A DNA stretch of 64,000 bases from JADGOV01 sp963814355 (GTDB lineage: Bacteria; Actinomycetota; Actinomycetes; JADGOV01): positions 124,001-188,000 of the forward strand of contig CAWFCZ010000006.1 of NCBI GenBank assembly GCA_963814355.1. The letters run 5' to 3'. The notes under the pieces are model-generated. The model made no database searches and had not been told where the DNA came from. It worked only from the letters and a program-made list of their open reading frames with translations. The stretch's first letter is position 1. The number at the start of each line of letters is the position of its first letter. Below, piece after piece: positions 46,270 to 56,684 of the stretch. A program made the translations under genes and the position numbers.

Positions 46270-47261
46270 GTGGACGGTAAAGGCATCGTGATGCGCCCCG
46301 ACGCGCTGCGCCCAGCGACCGCGAAAGCCGCCGAAACGGCCAGCCCGAAGCTGACCAGCCGGCTGTCGAAAGGGGAGAAGCGTTACCGCAAACGGATCGC
46401 CGAGGTCGGCGCGGTCGCCGACGTCACCCCGGCCGTGCGCGGTGTCGCGGACATCCTGCCCGCCACCGACGCCGAACGGGAGAACGTGACCGACGGTCCC
46501 ACCGCGACCGGCAAATGGCTGACCGCCAGCGTCGTGGACGACGCCGCGACCGTCGTCGCCGCCACCTTCGACGAGGCGAGTCGCCGTGACCCCGACCACG
46601 CCCGCACCTGGGTCGCGCTCGTCGACGGGGCGAACCACCAGATCGAACGGATCAGCGCCGAAGCGACTGCCCGCCGGGTGCGCGTGCACATCCTCATCGA
46701 CATCGTCCACGTCGTCGAATACCTGTCTGCGCCACGCGGCGCCCGGCTGCATCCCCCGCCCAGCGGGGAGAGATTGGAGGGAAATATCTCTGGGTCCGAT
46801 GGCTTACCTGGACTTGAAAGGGAAAGGGGACCACAGCATGCCATTGACCAGTGGTCGTGCCCAGGTGTTTGGGGCGGCGCGCTGGGGGACCCGCGCGATA
46901 TGGCGAAAGCTGGATTGCCTGAATCCCAATTTTCAGAAGGTGCAACTCGTACACCCGCCGGAAAGGCACCCGAAACCGGCGCCGTCCCCTGCGCGAGGTT
47001 CCAGAGGTGCCTGGCGCAACCCTCCGTGGGGCGGAGCGATGTCCAGTGAGGGCATTCAAGGAAATGAGTGGGACGCCTACGTCGCGCTATTACGTACAGC
47101 CGGGACGAACGTGGGATCGCCTAAGGGACGCGAGTCCTATGGCGACACAGTGCCCGTAGTAGTCGCAGGAGTAACGACCTGCCAGGGAGGGCGGGAAGGC
47201 CGTCCACAGGGCCAAGGGGCACAGGTGATTGGAAACCAAACAAGGCCAGGAGGCATGCGAA

Positions 47262-49040
47262 ATGCAGAACGCCGAAGCGGTACTTGGTATCCTCCGTGAA
47301 CGCGGCAGGAGGGGATTGCCGTGCAATGAACTGTATCGACAGTTGTTCAACCCGCAGATGTATCTGCTGGCCTACGGGCGCATCTACTCCAACCATGGGG
47401 CGATGACGCCTGGGGCCACTCAGGAAACCGCGGACGGTATGTCCATGGAGAAGATCGAGGGCATCATCGATGCCCTGCGTCACGAGCGCTACAGGTTTTC
47501 TCCGGTCCGCCGGACATACGTGCCGAAGAAGAACGGGAAGTTGCGCCCATTGGGGCTGCCAACATGGTCGGACAAGCTGCTCGGTGAGGTGATGCGCCTG
47601 CTGTTGGAGGCGTACTACGAGCCGCAGTTCTCCGACCGTTCCCACGGTTTCCGGCCGGGACGAGGCTGCCACACCGCGCTGCGGGAGGTCGCCGACCACT
47701 GGACCGGAACGACCTGGTTTATCGAAGGGGACATCTCCGACTGTTTCGGCAGTCTCGACCATTCGGTCCTGCTCACGATTCTGGCGGAGAAAATCCACGA
47801 TAACCGTTTCCTGCGGCTGATGCGGAACATGCTCGAAGCCGGATACTTGGAGGACTGGAACTGGAACGCCACGCTCAGCGGCTGTCCGCAAGGCGGGGTG
47901 ATCTCACCGGTCCTCTCAAACATCTATCTGCACAAGCTTGACCAATACGTCGAGACAGTCCTCATTCCGCAACACGCTCAAGGGGTGTGCAGGAAGCGCA
48001 ACCCTGCATACATCAGGGTGAAAAGTCGTCTGGCATATGCGCGCAGGTGCGGGGACCGGGTGAAGGCCCGGGAACTGCGCCGACAGTTGCGCCGCCTTCC
48101 GGTTGGGGACCCACAGGATCCCGGCTACCGGCGGCTTCGTTACGCACGCTACGCCGACGATCATCTCCTGGGATTCATCGGACCAAAGGCCGAAGCCGAG
48201 GCCATCAAGGAACAGTTGGCGCAGTTCCTGCGCGATGAACTCGCCCTGGAACTGAACGCCGGAAAGACGCTGATCACGCACGCCTGCACCCGGGCAGCCA
48301 GATACCTCGGATACGAAATCATCGTGCAGCACGGCGACAGTAAGATCACCGCAGGCCAGCGGTCGGTCAACGGAAAGGTCGCGCTCCGGGTGCCACTCGA
48401 TGTGATCAAGGCTAAACGCGCCCCCTACCTGCGACACGGAAAGCCGTGGCACAGGACGGCCATGCAGAACCTGGACGACTACGACATCGTCCAGGTGTAT
48501 GGGGCCGAATACCGGGGCGTCGTCCAGTACTACCTGCTCGCGAACGACGTCTGGCGGTTCAACGCGCTGTGTTGGGACGCCCAGACGTCGATGCTCAAGA
48601 CCCTGGCAGCCAAGCACCAGTCCTCGGTCGTGAGGCTCACGGCCAAGCTCACGGCCAAGATCTCCACGCCGCACGGACTGCGCACGTGCTTTGAGGCACG
48701 AGTCGAACGCATCCGCAAGCAGCCGCTGGTCGCACGGTTCGGCGGAATACCCCTGAAGCGGAACAGAGACGCAGTCCTCACCGACCAGGTCCCCAGACGG
48801 GTCGCCTACCCCCGCAAGGAGCTGACCACTCGGCTCCTGCGGAGCAGGTGCGAACTGTGCGAGCAAACCGGCAAGGTGCTCGTGCACCAGGTCCGCAAGC
48901 TCGCCAGCCTCGACAAGCCCGACCAGGGACAGTCCGCCTGGGCAGCCCTCATGGCCAGGAAACGGCGCAAGACCCTCGTGGTCTGCCACCCCTGCCATGA
49001 GGTCATCCACGACGGACACCGCGCCGCCAACACGGCGTAG
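47262..49040 (+). CDS. Group II intron A reverse transcriptase/maturase with HNH domain
   Basis: This 592-residue protein starts at ATG 47262, with AGGAGG at 47248-47253 at ideal spacing; an in-frame TTG at 47229 is less likely. RT motifs are present: KNGKLRPLGLPTWSDKLLGE, FSDRSHGFRPGRGCHTAL, FIEGDISDCFGSLDHSVLLT, SGCPQGGVISPVLSNIYLHK and the catalytic RYARYADDHLLGF. Domain X follows, then a C-terminal HNH endonuclease-like zinc domain (SRCELCEQTGKVLVHQVRKL ... CHPCHEVIHDGH). It has all parts needed for splicing and retrohoming, and looks intact. Confidence 0.93.
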   Translation: MQNAEAVLGILRERGRRGLPCNELYRQLFNPQMYLLAYGRIYSNHGAMTPGATQETADGMSMEKIEGIIDALRHERYRFSPVRRTYVPKKNGKLRPLGLPTWSDKLLGEVMRLLLEAYYEPQFSDRSHGFRPGRGCHTALREVADHWTGTTWFIEGDISDCFGSLDHSVLLTILAEKIHDNRFLRLMRNMLEAGYLEDWNWNATLSGCPQGGVISPVLSNIYLHKLDQYVETVLIPQHAQGVCRKRNPAYIRVKSRLAYARRCGDRVKARELRRQLRRLPVGDPQDPGYRRLRYARYADDHLLGFIGPKAEAEAIKEQLAQFLRDELALELNAGKTLITHACTRAARYLGYEIIVQHGDSKITAGQRSVNGKVALRVPLDVIKAKRAPYLRHGKPWHRTAMQNLDDYDIVQVYGAEYRGVVQYYLLANDVWRFNALCWDAQTSMLKTLAAKHQSSVVRLTAKLTAKISTPHGLRTCFEARVERIRKQPLVARFGGIPLKRNRDAVLTDQVPRRVAYPRKELTTRLLRSRCELCEQTGKVLVHQVRKLASLDKPDQGQSAWAALMARKRRKTLVVCHPCHEVIHDGHRAANTA

Positions 49041-49050
49041 ATCACCGGAG

Positions 49051-49084
49051 AGCCACGTGCATCGAAAGATGCCCGCGTGGTTCG
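49051..49084 (+). ncRNA. Group II intron A domain V
   Basis: A 34-nt hairpin starts with the catalytic AGC. The arms AGCCACGTGCATC and GATGCCCGCGTGGTT are capped by a GAAA tetraloop, with the 2-nt bulge on the 3' strand. It follows the RT stop by 10 nt. Confidence 0.88.
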
Positions 49085-50124
49085 GAGGGGAGCCACGCGG
49101 AACAGGACCGGCCACACGCCGGCACCTCACCGCGTGGCTTACCCGGTGGAAAGCGACCTGGTGCCTCCACGCCGAAGGCGACCCAGCCGCCGAAGCCTGG
49201 GTGCACGACAAGGCCCGCGACGTCCTCGCCGGCAAGGCCCGCACCGTCGCCGCCACCATCCGGCGCACCGCCACCACCCGAGGGCTACCCGACACCGCGC
49301 GCAAAGGCGCCGACGACGCGGCCCGCTACCTGACCAACAAGGCGCCCTACCTCACCTACCCGACCGCGCTCGCCAACGGCTGGCCGATCGCCACCGGCGT
49401 CATCGAAGGCGCCTGCCGATTCCTGGTGGCAGACCGGCTCGACATCACCGGAGCCCGATGGGGACTCGACGGTGCAGAAGCCGTCCTGCAACTACGCGCG
49501 GTACGCGCCAACGGCGACTTCGAGGACTACTGGACCTTCCACCAAGCCCAAGAACGACAACGGGTCCACACCGCACGCTACGCCGACAACGTCATCCCCC
49601 TCGCGGCGTGACCGTCACTCCAGAAGAGCCGCACCGTGTGTCACGAACGCAGATAGGAGTCGATCATGTGTAGGTAGAAGCTTCTTGATGCGGTGCTGTA
49701 CGAGAGATGAAGGTCTGGCCCTTCGGAGCCGCTCTGCGGGGTGGAGGCTCCAAACCGCCTCATGCTGCGTTGGCTGAAGACCGTCGTGGTGAGCGATGAG
49801 GAAAAGGCGTCCAGGAGACGTCAGGTGGGGATCGGGAAGACGACCGTTGTCGAAGCATCGAAACTCTTCAGATGACATCGAAACCGGAATGTGGTGTGTA
49901 TTCCGGGATGAGCCAGGCGGGTGCCCGCTTATTGGCCTGGCGGTGTCCGGTGTGGAGGCGGCGTGAGTCCGGTCTGCTGCTCTCGTACGGAACGTGAGAA
50001 GGCGTGTCCCGACACTGCCGTGCATCAGCTGCGCGGCGACAGGGAGTGCCCCGGCGGCGCAGGTGACTCGGCCGTTCGGGGACGTGAGTACCGGCGCGGG
50101 GCACGCTGGCGGACTGGCTCGTAG

Positions 50125-51736
50125 GTAGCTATTCAGCAGGGTTCGGGGGTGGTGGTAGCCAGGCGCCGGTGGTGAACAGCTGGTTGAGCACGTCGAGGGT
50201 GTCCAGGCCCCATTTGGTGCCGGTGGACAGGTAGGACTGCACGACGGCGAAGTCGGCGATGCCGGCGAGGGTGCGCCAGCAGCCCCCGGAGGTCCGTTGT
50301 TGGATCTTGACCGGGCGGAGATCGCGCTCTGCTTGGTTGTTGGTGAAGGGCACGGCGAGATCGACCACGAAGCGCAGGATCATGTCTTCGTGGTCGCGGA
50401 AGCGTCGCGCCAGGGTGAGCGCGTCACGGGTCAGCGGTCCGGCTCGGGGGGTGTTGTCGGTGATGCCTTTGGCGGCCGCGCCGCGGTAGTGGTTGCGGAT
50501 CCGCCGCAGTGTTTCCGGGGCCAGGGCGTCGTTGCCGGCGGCGCGGGCCGCGGTCGCGGTGTGGTGGGCGTCGGTGAGGGTGTCGGCCATCGCGGCCGCC
50601 CACACCTGCCCGTCGGGGTCGGCGGTGTGGAAGGCCCGCAGGTCGCGGGGCAGATGCGCGCCGCACCAGGCGTGGTGGGCGTCGATCAGATGCGTGTAGC
50701 CGGCGTAGCCGTCGCGCACGATCGTGCCGGCGTAGCCGTCCAGCACGCCGCCGGCGTCGATGTCGGTCTTGGCGCGCCCGCCGGTGTGCATGACGGTCAG
50801 GAACTCGGTGGCCGCGACGTGGACGTATTCCAGGCCGCCGTCGGCGCGGCCTGGGGTCTCATCGGCGTGCAGCACGCCGGCCTGGCGCAGCAGCGCCCGG
50901 ACCCGGGGCAGAAACGTGTACTCCAGCAACGCGGCGGCCCGGTGCCGCACCGTGGCCATGAACCCGACGGAGACCGCCACGCCCACCAGGGAGCGCATCA
51001 GCCCGGCGGCGCGGGCCACCGGCAGATAGTGGGCGCACAGCAACTCCGCCGCCCGCGCCAACACCCCGGGCCCGTACTGCGCACGGGCCGGCGCGCACGC
51101 CGGTGAAGCGCCGGTCGCGGCGGCCCCGCAGCCCGGGCAGGTCCGCGTGAGGATCTGGTACTCGGTGACCCGCGGCGGGGGCGGCGGTGTCACGTCGGTG
51201 ACCTGCCAGCGGATCACGCCGGTCACCGGCGCCTCGGAAAGGTCGGCCCCGCAGCCCGAACAGCACACCGGATCGCAGCGGATGATCTCGTCCGGATCCT
51301 CGACCAGCGGCATCGTCGAGCCCGGCTGCCCGGGCTGCTTACCGGGCTTGCGCCCGGAAGCCTTCCGGGACGAGCGCCGCGGCGGCTTGCGGTAGGGCCA
51401 TCCGAGGACGGCGGCTTGCTCGAGGTCGACGAATCGGCGCCCAGCTGCCGCTCCAACTCCGCGATCCGCACGGCCTGCCCCTCCACCACCCGCCGCAGCT
51501 CGGCGTTCGCCGCCCGCAGCTCGGCGTTCGCCGACTGCAGATCGCTTACCAGCGCATGCAGATCCTCCGCCGAGGCGGACGGCGACGCGGACGGGCTTGC
51601 GGGCACCAACCCATGATCACAACAGCGACAGCAAGATCAAGCCGACACGCTCACGAAAGGCGCACCAAACCATCCCGACCAGCAGGAACCGCCGCCCTCA
51701 GCGGTCGACCAGCGGCCGACCCTGCTGAATAGCTAC
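50125..51736 (-). mobile_element. IS66-family element, copy 2
   Basis: Terminal repeats are the same as copy 1 (GTAGCTATTCAGCAGGGT). A perfect 8-bp duplication GCTCGTAG flanks it (50117-50124 and 51737-51744). It sits in the 5' domain of intron D, immediately before the 5' end of intron B. Confidence 0.95.
50129..51609 (-). pseudogene. IS66-family transposase, one-base deletion (copy 2)
   Basis: It is nearly identical to the intact 33494-34975 gene, but copy 1 TGCGGTACGGGCC reads TGCGGTAGGGCC here (about 51392-51397): one C is missing. The N-terminal 70 residues and the rest are therefore in different frames. Catalytic motifs downstream (VLHADETPGR, FTNNQAERDLRPVK) are intact. Confidence 0.92.
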
Positions 51737-52492
51737 GCTCGTAGGTGCGCCGGGATAAACCGGCATGGAGGAGGAGATGGAAGAGCTCTACGTCGAAGGA
51801 GTAGCGACCCACGACGGCCCTGAACCGTGCGTCGGTGTTCGTGAGGGCACCGGCGAAGCGTCGGGAGGGGCACGTGCAGGCCGGGCTATTGAGCCGCGTA
51901 ATCACAGAGTTCGGGGTGCCGACGCTGTCTACGGAAGCGGAAGGCAACACCGCCGGCAGCGCTATCGCGAGTTGCTGGTGGGCCCCGCGCGGTCAGAGAA
52001 CCAGGGCATGTACGGAACCTTCATGCGCGAGAACCGGGAGGTCCCGCGTCCGCCCGTCCGGGTGATCACCGGGCGGGCCGCTCAGGGAACGCTGAGGCGG
52101 TACGCCTGAGATGCACGGACACGGGAAGTCAGATGGGTGCGTAGTACCTGCGAAGCTGCCGAACAACGCCGCGCATGCGGTTGCGGAGGCGGTGGAGGGA
52201 AGGCGCCCAGCCGAGGGGAACACGGACAGGCCGACACGTACCGGACACAGTGCCGGGCAGTGCGTGCCAAGCGGGCTGGACCGTGTGCGCGAGGCAGCGC
52301 GAAGGGATAAGCAAGCACGGTTCACCGCATTGCTGCATCACGTCGACGTTGACCGGCTTCGGGCGGCGTATCGGGGGATCAACCCGAAGGCCGCGCCGGG
52401 GATCGATCGAGTGACGTGGGACGCCTACGGGCAGGATCTACGGGTCAATCTCGAAGACCTGCTCCGCCGCGTGCACAGCGGTGCCTACCGGA

Positions 52493-53863
52493 CAGGGGGT
52501 CGGCAAAGTCGTGATCTTGGGCGTGTCGGTGGGTGACACGCCGGTGATGGTGTAGTAGCCGGGCGGACACGGCACCGCTGGTGATCATGAAGGGTCTTTA
52601 CGCCATCGTGATCCTCGGAGCGTGTGCCGTGCCCGCATCTGCATTGTCGCTGATCTGCTCTACCGCCACGCGCAGTGCCGACTGCGAGGTGTTCGCTGGT
52701 GAGGACGTCCCTGCTGACCTGCTGGCAGCGTTGCGGGCGATCACGGATCCGCGGTGTCGGCGTGGCGTGCGGCATCCATTGGTCGCGGTGCTGGGGCCTG
52801 CGGTGTGCGCGGTGCTGGCCGGCGCCCGCTCCTACGTGGCGATCGCCGAGTGGGCGCACGATCTGCCCGCCGGCGTGCGCGAGCGGCTGGGGATCGAACG
52901 CGATCCGCCGAGCGAGTCGGCGTTTCGGCGGGTGCTGCAGGCCATCGATCCGCACCTGCTGGACCGCACGATCTGTAGCTGGCTCGCCTCTCGCGCGGGG
53001 ACGGCCGAGCCGTCGAACTGGCCGGGGCGGCGGTGGCGGGCGATCGCGATCGACGGCAAGACCGCCCGTGGCGCCCGGGTCGGTGATGGCCGTGCGGTGC
53101 ACCTGCTCGCCGCGCTCGAACACGCCGGCGGGGTGGTGCTGGGCCAGCGTGTCGTGGACGGCAAGACCAACGAGATCACCGAGTTCGCGCCGCTGCTGGA
53201 CGGCATCGACATCACCGACACGATCGTCACCGCCGACGCGCTGCACACTCAGCGTCAGCACGCCGAGTACCTGATCGGCCGCGGCGCGCACTACCTGTTG
53301 ACTGTGAAGGCGAACCAGCCCAAGCTCCACGCCCAACTCCGGGCACTGCCGTGGCGTGAAGTCCCGGCCCTCGACATCGTCCGCGGCAAGGGCCACGGCC
53401 GAGCCGAGACACGCATCGCGAAGATCACTGCCGTGTCGGCCGGCCTCGGGTTCCCGCACGCGACCACCGCGATCCAGATCACCCGCCGCCGACGGCCACC
53501 GAGCGGCAAACGGTGGAAGACCGAGACCGTCTACGCGATCAGTGACCTCGACCAGAGCCAGATCCGCCCCGACGAGTTCGCCGACATCGCCCGCGGACAC
53601 TGGCACATCGAAAACCGGCTGCACTGGGTCCGCGACGTCACCTTCGCCGAAGACAGCTCGCAGATCCGCACCGGACACGGCCCAGCAGTGATGGCCTCCC
53701 TGCGTAACCTCGCCATCAGCGTCCACCGTCATCACGGCGCGACCAACATCGCCGCCGCGACCCGCCACGTATCCCGACATCCCAGCCGCGTCTTACCGCT
53801 GCTGCTACAAGTCAAGATCAACACGAGTTAGATAACGGGCAGATCAAGAATGCCGAGGCCCTG
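52493..53863 (+). mobile_element. ISAs1-family element in RT of intron B
   Basis: The ends CAGGGGGTCGGCAAAGTCGT (52493 on) and the complement of CAGGGCCTCGGCATTCTTGA (to 53863) are imperfect inverted repeats. A perfect 10-bp duplication GCCTACCGGA lies at 52483-52492 and 53864-53873. Removing the element and one repeat restores the RT frame GAYRTRPSRR. Confidence 0.95.
52581..53831 (+). CDS. ISAs1-family transposase
   Basis: This 416-residue DDE transposase includes AITDPRCRRGVRHPLVAVLG, SESAFRRVLQAIDP, RAIAIDGKTARGARVGDGRA (first Asp in A-I-D-G-K), IVTADALHTQRQHAEYLIGR (second Asp), YLLTVKANQPKLHAQL and HWHIENRLHWVRDVTFAEDS (Glu). The start is GTG 52581 or ATG 52587. It is intact. Confidence 0.95.
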   Translation: MIMKGLYAIVILGACAVPASALSLICSTATRSADCEVFAGEDVPADLLAALRAITDPRCRRGVRHPLVAVLGPAVCAVLAGARSYVAIAEWAHDLPAGVRERLGIERDPPSESAFRRVLQAIDPHLLDRTICSWLASRAGTAEPSNWPGRRWRAIAIDGKTARGARVGDGRAVHLLAALEHAGGVVLGQRVVDGKTNEITEFAPLLDGIDITDTIVTADALHTQRQHAEYLIGRGAHYLLTVKANQPKLHAQLRALPWREVPALDIVRGKGHGRAETRIAKITAVSAGLGFPHATTAIQITRRRRPPSGKRWKTETVYAISDLDQSQIRPDEFADIARGHWHIENRLHWVRDVTFAEDSSQIRTGHGPAVMASLRNLAISVHRHHGATNIAAATRHVSRHPSRVLPLLLQVKINTS

Positions 53864-54030
53864 GCCTACCGGACGAGACCTTCCCGCCGCGTGTACATAC
53901 CGAAGCCGGACGGGCGGCAGCGTCCGCTCGGGATCGCCGTGTTGGAGGACAAGATTCTCCAACGCGCGGTGGTGGAGGTGTTGAACGCGGTATACGAGGA
54001 GGACTTTCTCGGTTTTTCGTACGGGTTTAG

Positions 54031-55708
54031 CCTCAATCCGTGGAAGCTGTAGCGGATTGGTGATGTCCTGCGTCGGCGCGGTGACGTGGAAAGTGCCTAC
54101 CGGGCTGGAAAAATCGGGGTGTCTGACGTCCTGATCTTTCCCGGCGCGGGAGGCACTTTCAGTGAAACTATCGCACATCTGGTCGCGGGCAACTGTCGGC
54201 TTCGACGACGGCGGGTTGGTATCGCTGGCCGGGTTGGCGCCGGTGATGGCGTTGGCGGAGCGGGCCGGGCTGTCGGAGCTGATCGAGGAGAAGGTAGACC
54301 TGGGGGCTACCCGGGTGAGTTCGGCGGGGGTGAACCCGGCCGGGAAGTTGACCACGGTCGTCGCGGGGATGGCTGCCGGCGCGGACTGTATCGATGATCT
54401 CGGAGTGGTGCGTACCGGGGGGATGGCGAAGTTGTTCGGCGGGGTGTACGCGCCGGCCACGCTCGGGCAGTTCCTGCGGGAGTTCACCCACGGCCATGTC
54501 GCCCAGTTGACGGCGGTGGCCCGGGCGCATCTGGTGCGGCTGGTGGGGTGCACTGGGCTGCTGCCGGGTGTGGCCGAGCAGGCCTACGTCGATATCGACT
54601 CGCTGCTGCGCCCGGTCTACGGCCACGCCAAGCAGGGCGCCAGCTACGGGCATACGAAGGTCGCCGGGCGGCAGGTGCTGCGGAAGGGACTCTCACCGTT
54701 GGCTACCACGATCAGCACCGGGCCGGGGGCGCCGATCGTGGCCGGGATCCGGCTCCGCGCCGGGCGGGCCGGCTCCGGGAAGAACGCCGCCTCGATGGTC
54801 CGTGAGGCGATCACGACCGCCCGGGCCGCCGGAGCGTCCGGGCGGATCCTGGTCCGCGGGGACGCCGCCTACGGCAGCGCCGCCGTGGTGGCCGCGTGTG
54901 TCAAGGCGGAGGTGCAGTTCTCCCTTGTCCTGACCAAGAACGCGGCGGTCAACCGGGCGATCGCCGCGATCCCCGCCGACGCGTGGACCCCGGTGCGTTA
55001 TCCGGGCGCGGTGGCCGACCCGGACACCGGTGAGTTGACCTCCGACGCCGAAGTCGCCGAGGTGCCCTTCACCGCGTTCGCCTCCACCCGCACCCCGGTC
55101 ACCGCCCGCCTCGTCGTCCGCCGGGTCCGCGACGCGAACCACCAGGACCCGCTGTTCCCGGTCTGGCGGCATCACCCGTTCTTCACCAACAGCAGCGAGG
55201 ACACCGTCACCGCCGACCTCACCCACCGCAAACACGCCATCATCGAAACCGTCTTCGCCGACCTAATCGACGGCCCCCTCGCTCACCTGCCCTCCGGGCT
55301 TTTCGCGTCCAACGCCGCCTGGACCGTGTGCGCGATGATGACCCACAACCTGCTCCGCGCCGCCGGCACGCTCGCCAGCCCAACCCACGCCCGGGTCCGC
55401 GGCGCCACACTGCGACGCCACCTCATCCACGTGCCGGCACGACTCGCCCGGCCACAACGACGAGCCGTGATACACCTGCCCACCCACTGGCCCTGGCAAC
55501 AGCCATGGAAAGCCCTCTGGGACCGAGTGCTGCCTATCCCCCCACCCCGAACGGCATAACCGACAACCGCCGGCTACCGGCCCAACCGAAAGACCACGGA
55601 GAAGCTGGCAGACCAGCAGGACACACACGTCCCCGATCCGCCAACGACAGCCAGCCGCCAGAGAAGATCATCCGGGCAAGCCACCCCAGCCGCTCCACGG
55701 ATCCAGGT
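54031..55708 (+). mobile_element. IS1380-family element in RT of intron B
   Basis: The left end CCTCAATCCGTGGAAGC pairs with the complement of the right end CGCTCCACGGATCCAGG. TTTAG flanks both sides (54026-54030 and 55709-55713). Joining them restores YGFRPGRG in the RT. Confidence 0.88.
54162..55559 (+). CDS. IS1380-family transposase
   Basis: This 465-residue transposase includes LVSLAGLAPVMALAERAGLS, AGADCIDDLGVVRTGGMAKL, YVDIDSLLRPVYGHAKQGAS (Asp), GRILVRGDAAYGSAAVVAAC (Asp) and HRKHAIIETVFADLIDGPLA (Glu). These are IS1380 hallmarks. It is full length and uninterrupted. Confidence 0.94.
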   Translation: MKLSHIWSRATVGFDDGGLVSLAGLAPVMALAERAGLSELIEEKVDLGATRVSSAGVNPAGKLTTVVAGMAAGADCIDDLGVVRTGGMAKLFGGVYAPATLGQFLREFTHGHVAQLTAVARAHLVRLVGCTGLLPGVAEQAYVDIDSLLRPVYGHAKQGASYGHTKVAGRQVLRKGLSPLATTISTGPGAPIVAGIRLRAGRAGSGKNAASMVREAITTARAAGASGRILVRGDAAYGSAAVVAACVKAEVQFSLVLTKNAAVNRAIAAIPADAWTPVRYPGAVADPDTGELTSDAEVAEVPFTAFASTRTPVTARLVVRRVRDANHQDPLFPVWRHHPFFTNSSEDTVTADLTHRKHAIIETVFADLIDGPLAHLPSGLFASNAAWTVCAMMTHNLLRAAGTLASPTHARVRGATLRRHLIHVPARLARPQRRAVIHLPTHWPWQQPWKALWDRVLPIPPPRTA

Positions 55709-56650
55709 TTTAGGCCCGGGCGCGGTCCGCATGATGCGTTGGACGCGCTTGCGGTCGGGATATCCGAACGGAAGGTGAACTGGGTGCTCGACGCTGATGT
55801 CAGCGACTTCTTCACCAGGCTTGATCATTCTTGGTTGAAGAAGTTTCTCGAGCATCGCATTGCGGATAAACGAGTCCTGCGGCTGATCGATAAGTGGCTG
55901 GCTGCGGGGGTCGTCGAGGATGGGAACTGGTCGGAGACGCCCGAGGGATCACCGCAGGGGGCATCGGCTTCACCGCTGCTCGCTAACGTGTACCTCCACC
56001 ACGTCTTCGACTTGTGGGCTCGGCACTGGAGGAGTCGGCTCGCCCGGGGCGACGTGATCGTCACTAGGTTCGCCGACGACTTCGTGGTCGGTTTTCAGTA
56101 CCTCGATGATGCGAGACAGTTCCTGAGCGAGCTTCGTGAACGGTTTGCGAAGTTCAATCTGGAGCTGCACCCGGACAAGACCCGGCTGATCGAGTTCGGC
56201 CGTTTCGCGGCGCAGAACCGTCGAAAGCGCGGGCTCGGTAAACCGGAGACGTTCGAGTTCTTGGGTTTTACCCACCTGTGTGGGAAGACCCACAACGGGC
56301 GTTTCTGGCTCCGTCGCATCACCATCAAAAAGAGGATGACGGCAAAGCTGAAGCAGTTGAAGGTTGAGCTTCGGCGGCGCCGACACTGGCCCATTCCCGA
56401 GCAGGGTCGCTGGCTGGCGAGTGTAGTGAGGGGCCACCTCAACTACTACGCCGTGCCAGGCAACATCGACGCGGTCACGGCCTTCCGTGACCAGGTACGG
56501 CGGCACTGGTTCGGGACGCTTCGGCGTCGCAGCCAGCGTCACCGAATGACTTGGGATCGGTACGACCGGATCGCTGCGACATGGTTGCCTCCTGCCCGCA
56601 TCGTGCGCCCCTACCCGAGTGCCGCACTCGCCGCCAGGACCCGAGGCAGG

Positions 56651-56684
56651 AGCCCAGTGCGGTAATTCCGCACGCTGGGATCTG
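56651..56684 (+). ncRNA. Group II intron B domain V
   Basis: The 34-nt element starts AGCCCAGTGCGG, turns at TAAT and returns TCCGCACGCTGGGATC. The AGC and the 3' bulge are in place; the loop is not a GNRA tetraloop. The last codons and stop of the RT overlap it. Confidence 0.8.

Larger units (their letters stand above)
46726..49146 (+). mobile_element. Group II intron A
   Basis: The intron interrupts the ISKra4 transposase between EYL and WKA; the exons rejoin in frame when 46726-49146 (or the same shifted by one base either way) is removed. It holds a 5' RNA domain of about 530 nt, an RT/maturase gene, a 34-nt domain V (49051-49084) and a domain VI hairpin (about 49088-49140, stem AGCCACGCGG/CCGCGTGGCT). 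The ends are not the canonical GUGYG...AY (the start reads TCTGCGCC or GTCTGCGCC), so the exact limits are uncertain. Confidence 0.8.
45660..49611 (+). pseudogene. ISKra4-family transposase, split by group II intron A and frameshifted
   Basis: The N-terminal part (45660 onward) includes LRADREVRLGSVTDAAGVAH and NLPAEKHSHGLRRLAATEAT. A 22-bp tandem duplication at 46226-46269 throws it out of frame after DQLLVLQ. The next frame resumes LQVDGKGIVMRPDALRPATA and HILIDIVHVVEYL. At EYL (46723-46725) intron A begins. After the intron the frame continues WKATWCLHAEGDPAAEAWVH (49147 on) and ends DNVIPLAA at 49611. ISKra4 family transposases carry W-K-A-A-W-C-x-H after E-Y-L, which defines the junction. 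Even with splicing the duplication would block it. Confidence 0.88.
52111..56665 (+). pseudogene. Group II intron B reverse transcriptase, broken by two IS elements
   Basis: The three coding blocks are 52111-52492, 53874-54030 and 55714-56665. Joined at the target duplications they read ALLHHVDVDRLRAAYRGINP, VHSGAYRTRPSRRVYIPKPD, LGFSYGFRPGRGPHDALDAL, NWVLDADVSDFFTRLDHSWL, EGSPQGASASPLLANVYLHH and VIVTRFADDFVVGFQ. The catalytic box is FADD rather than YADD, a known variant. The C-terminal domain X ends RTRGRSPVR; no HNH domain follows. The stop TAA lies inside domain V (56651-56684). Without the IS elements the protein would be about 495 residues. Confidence 0.9.
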
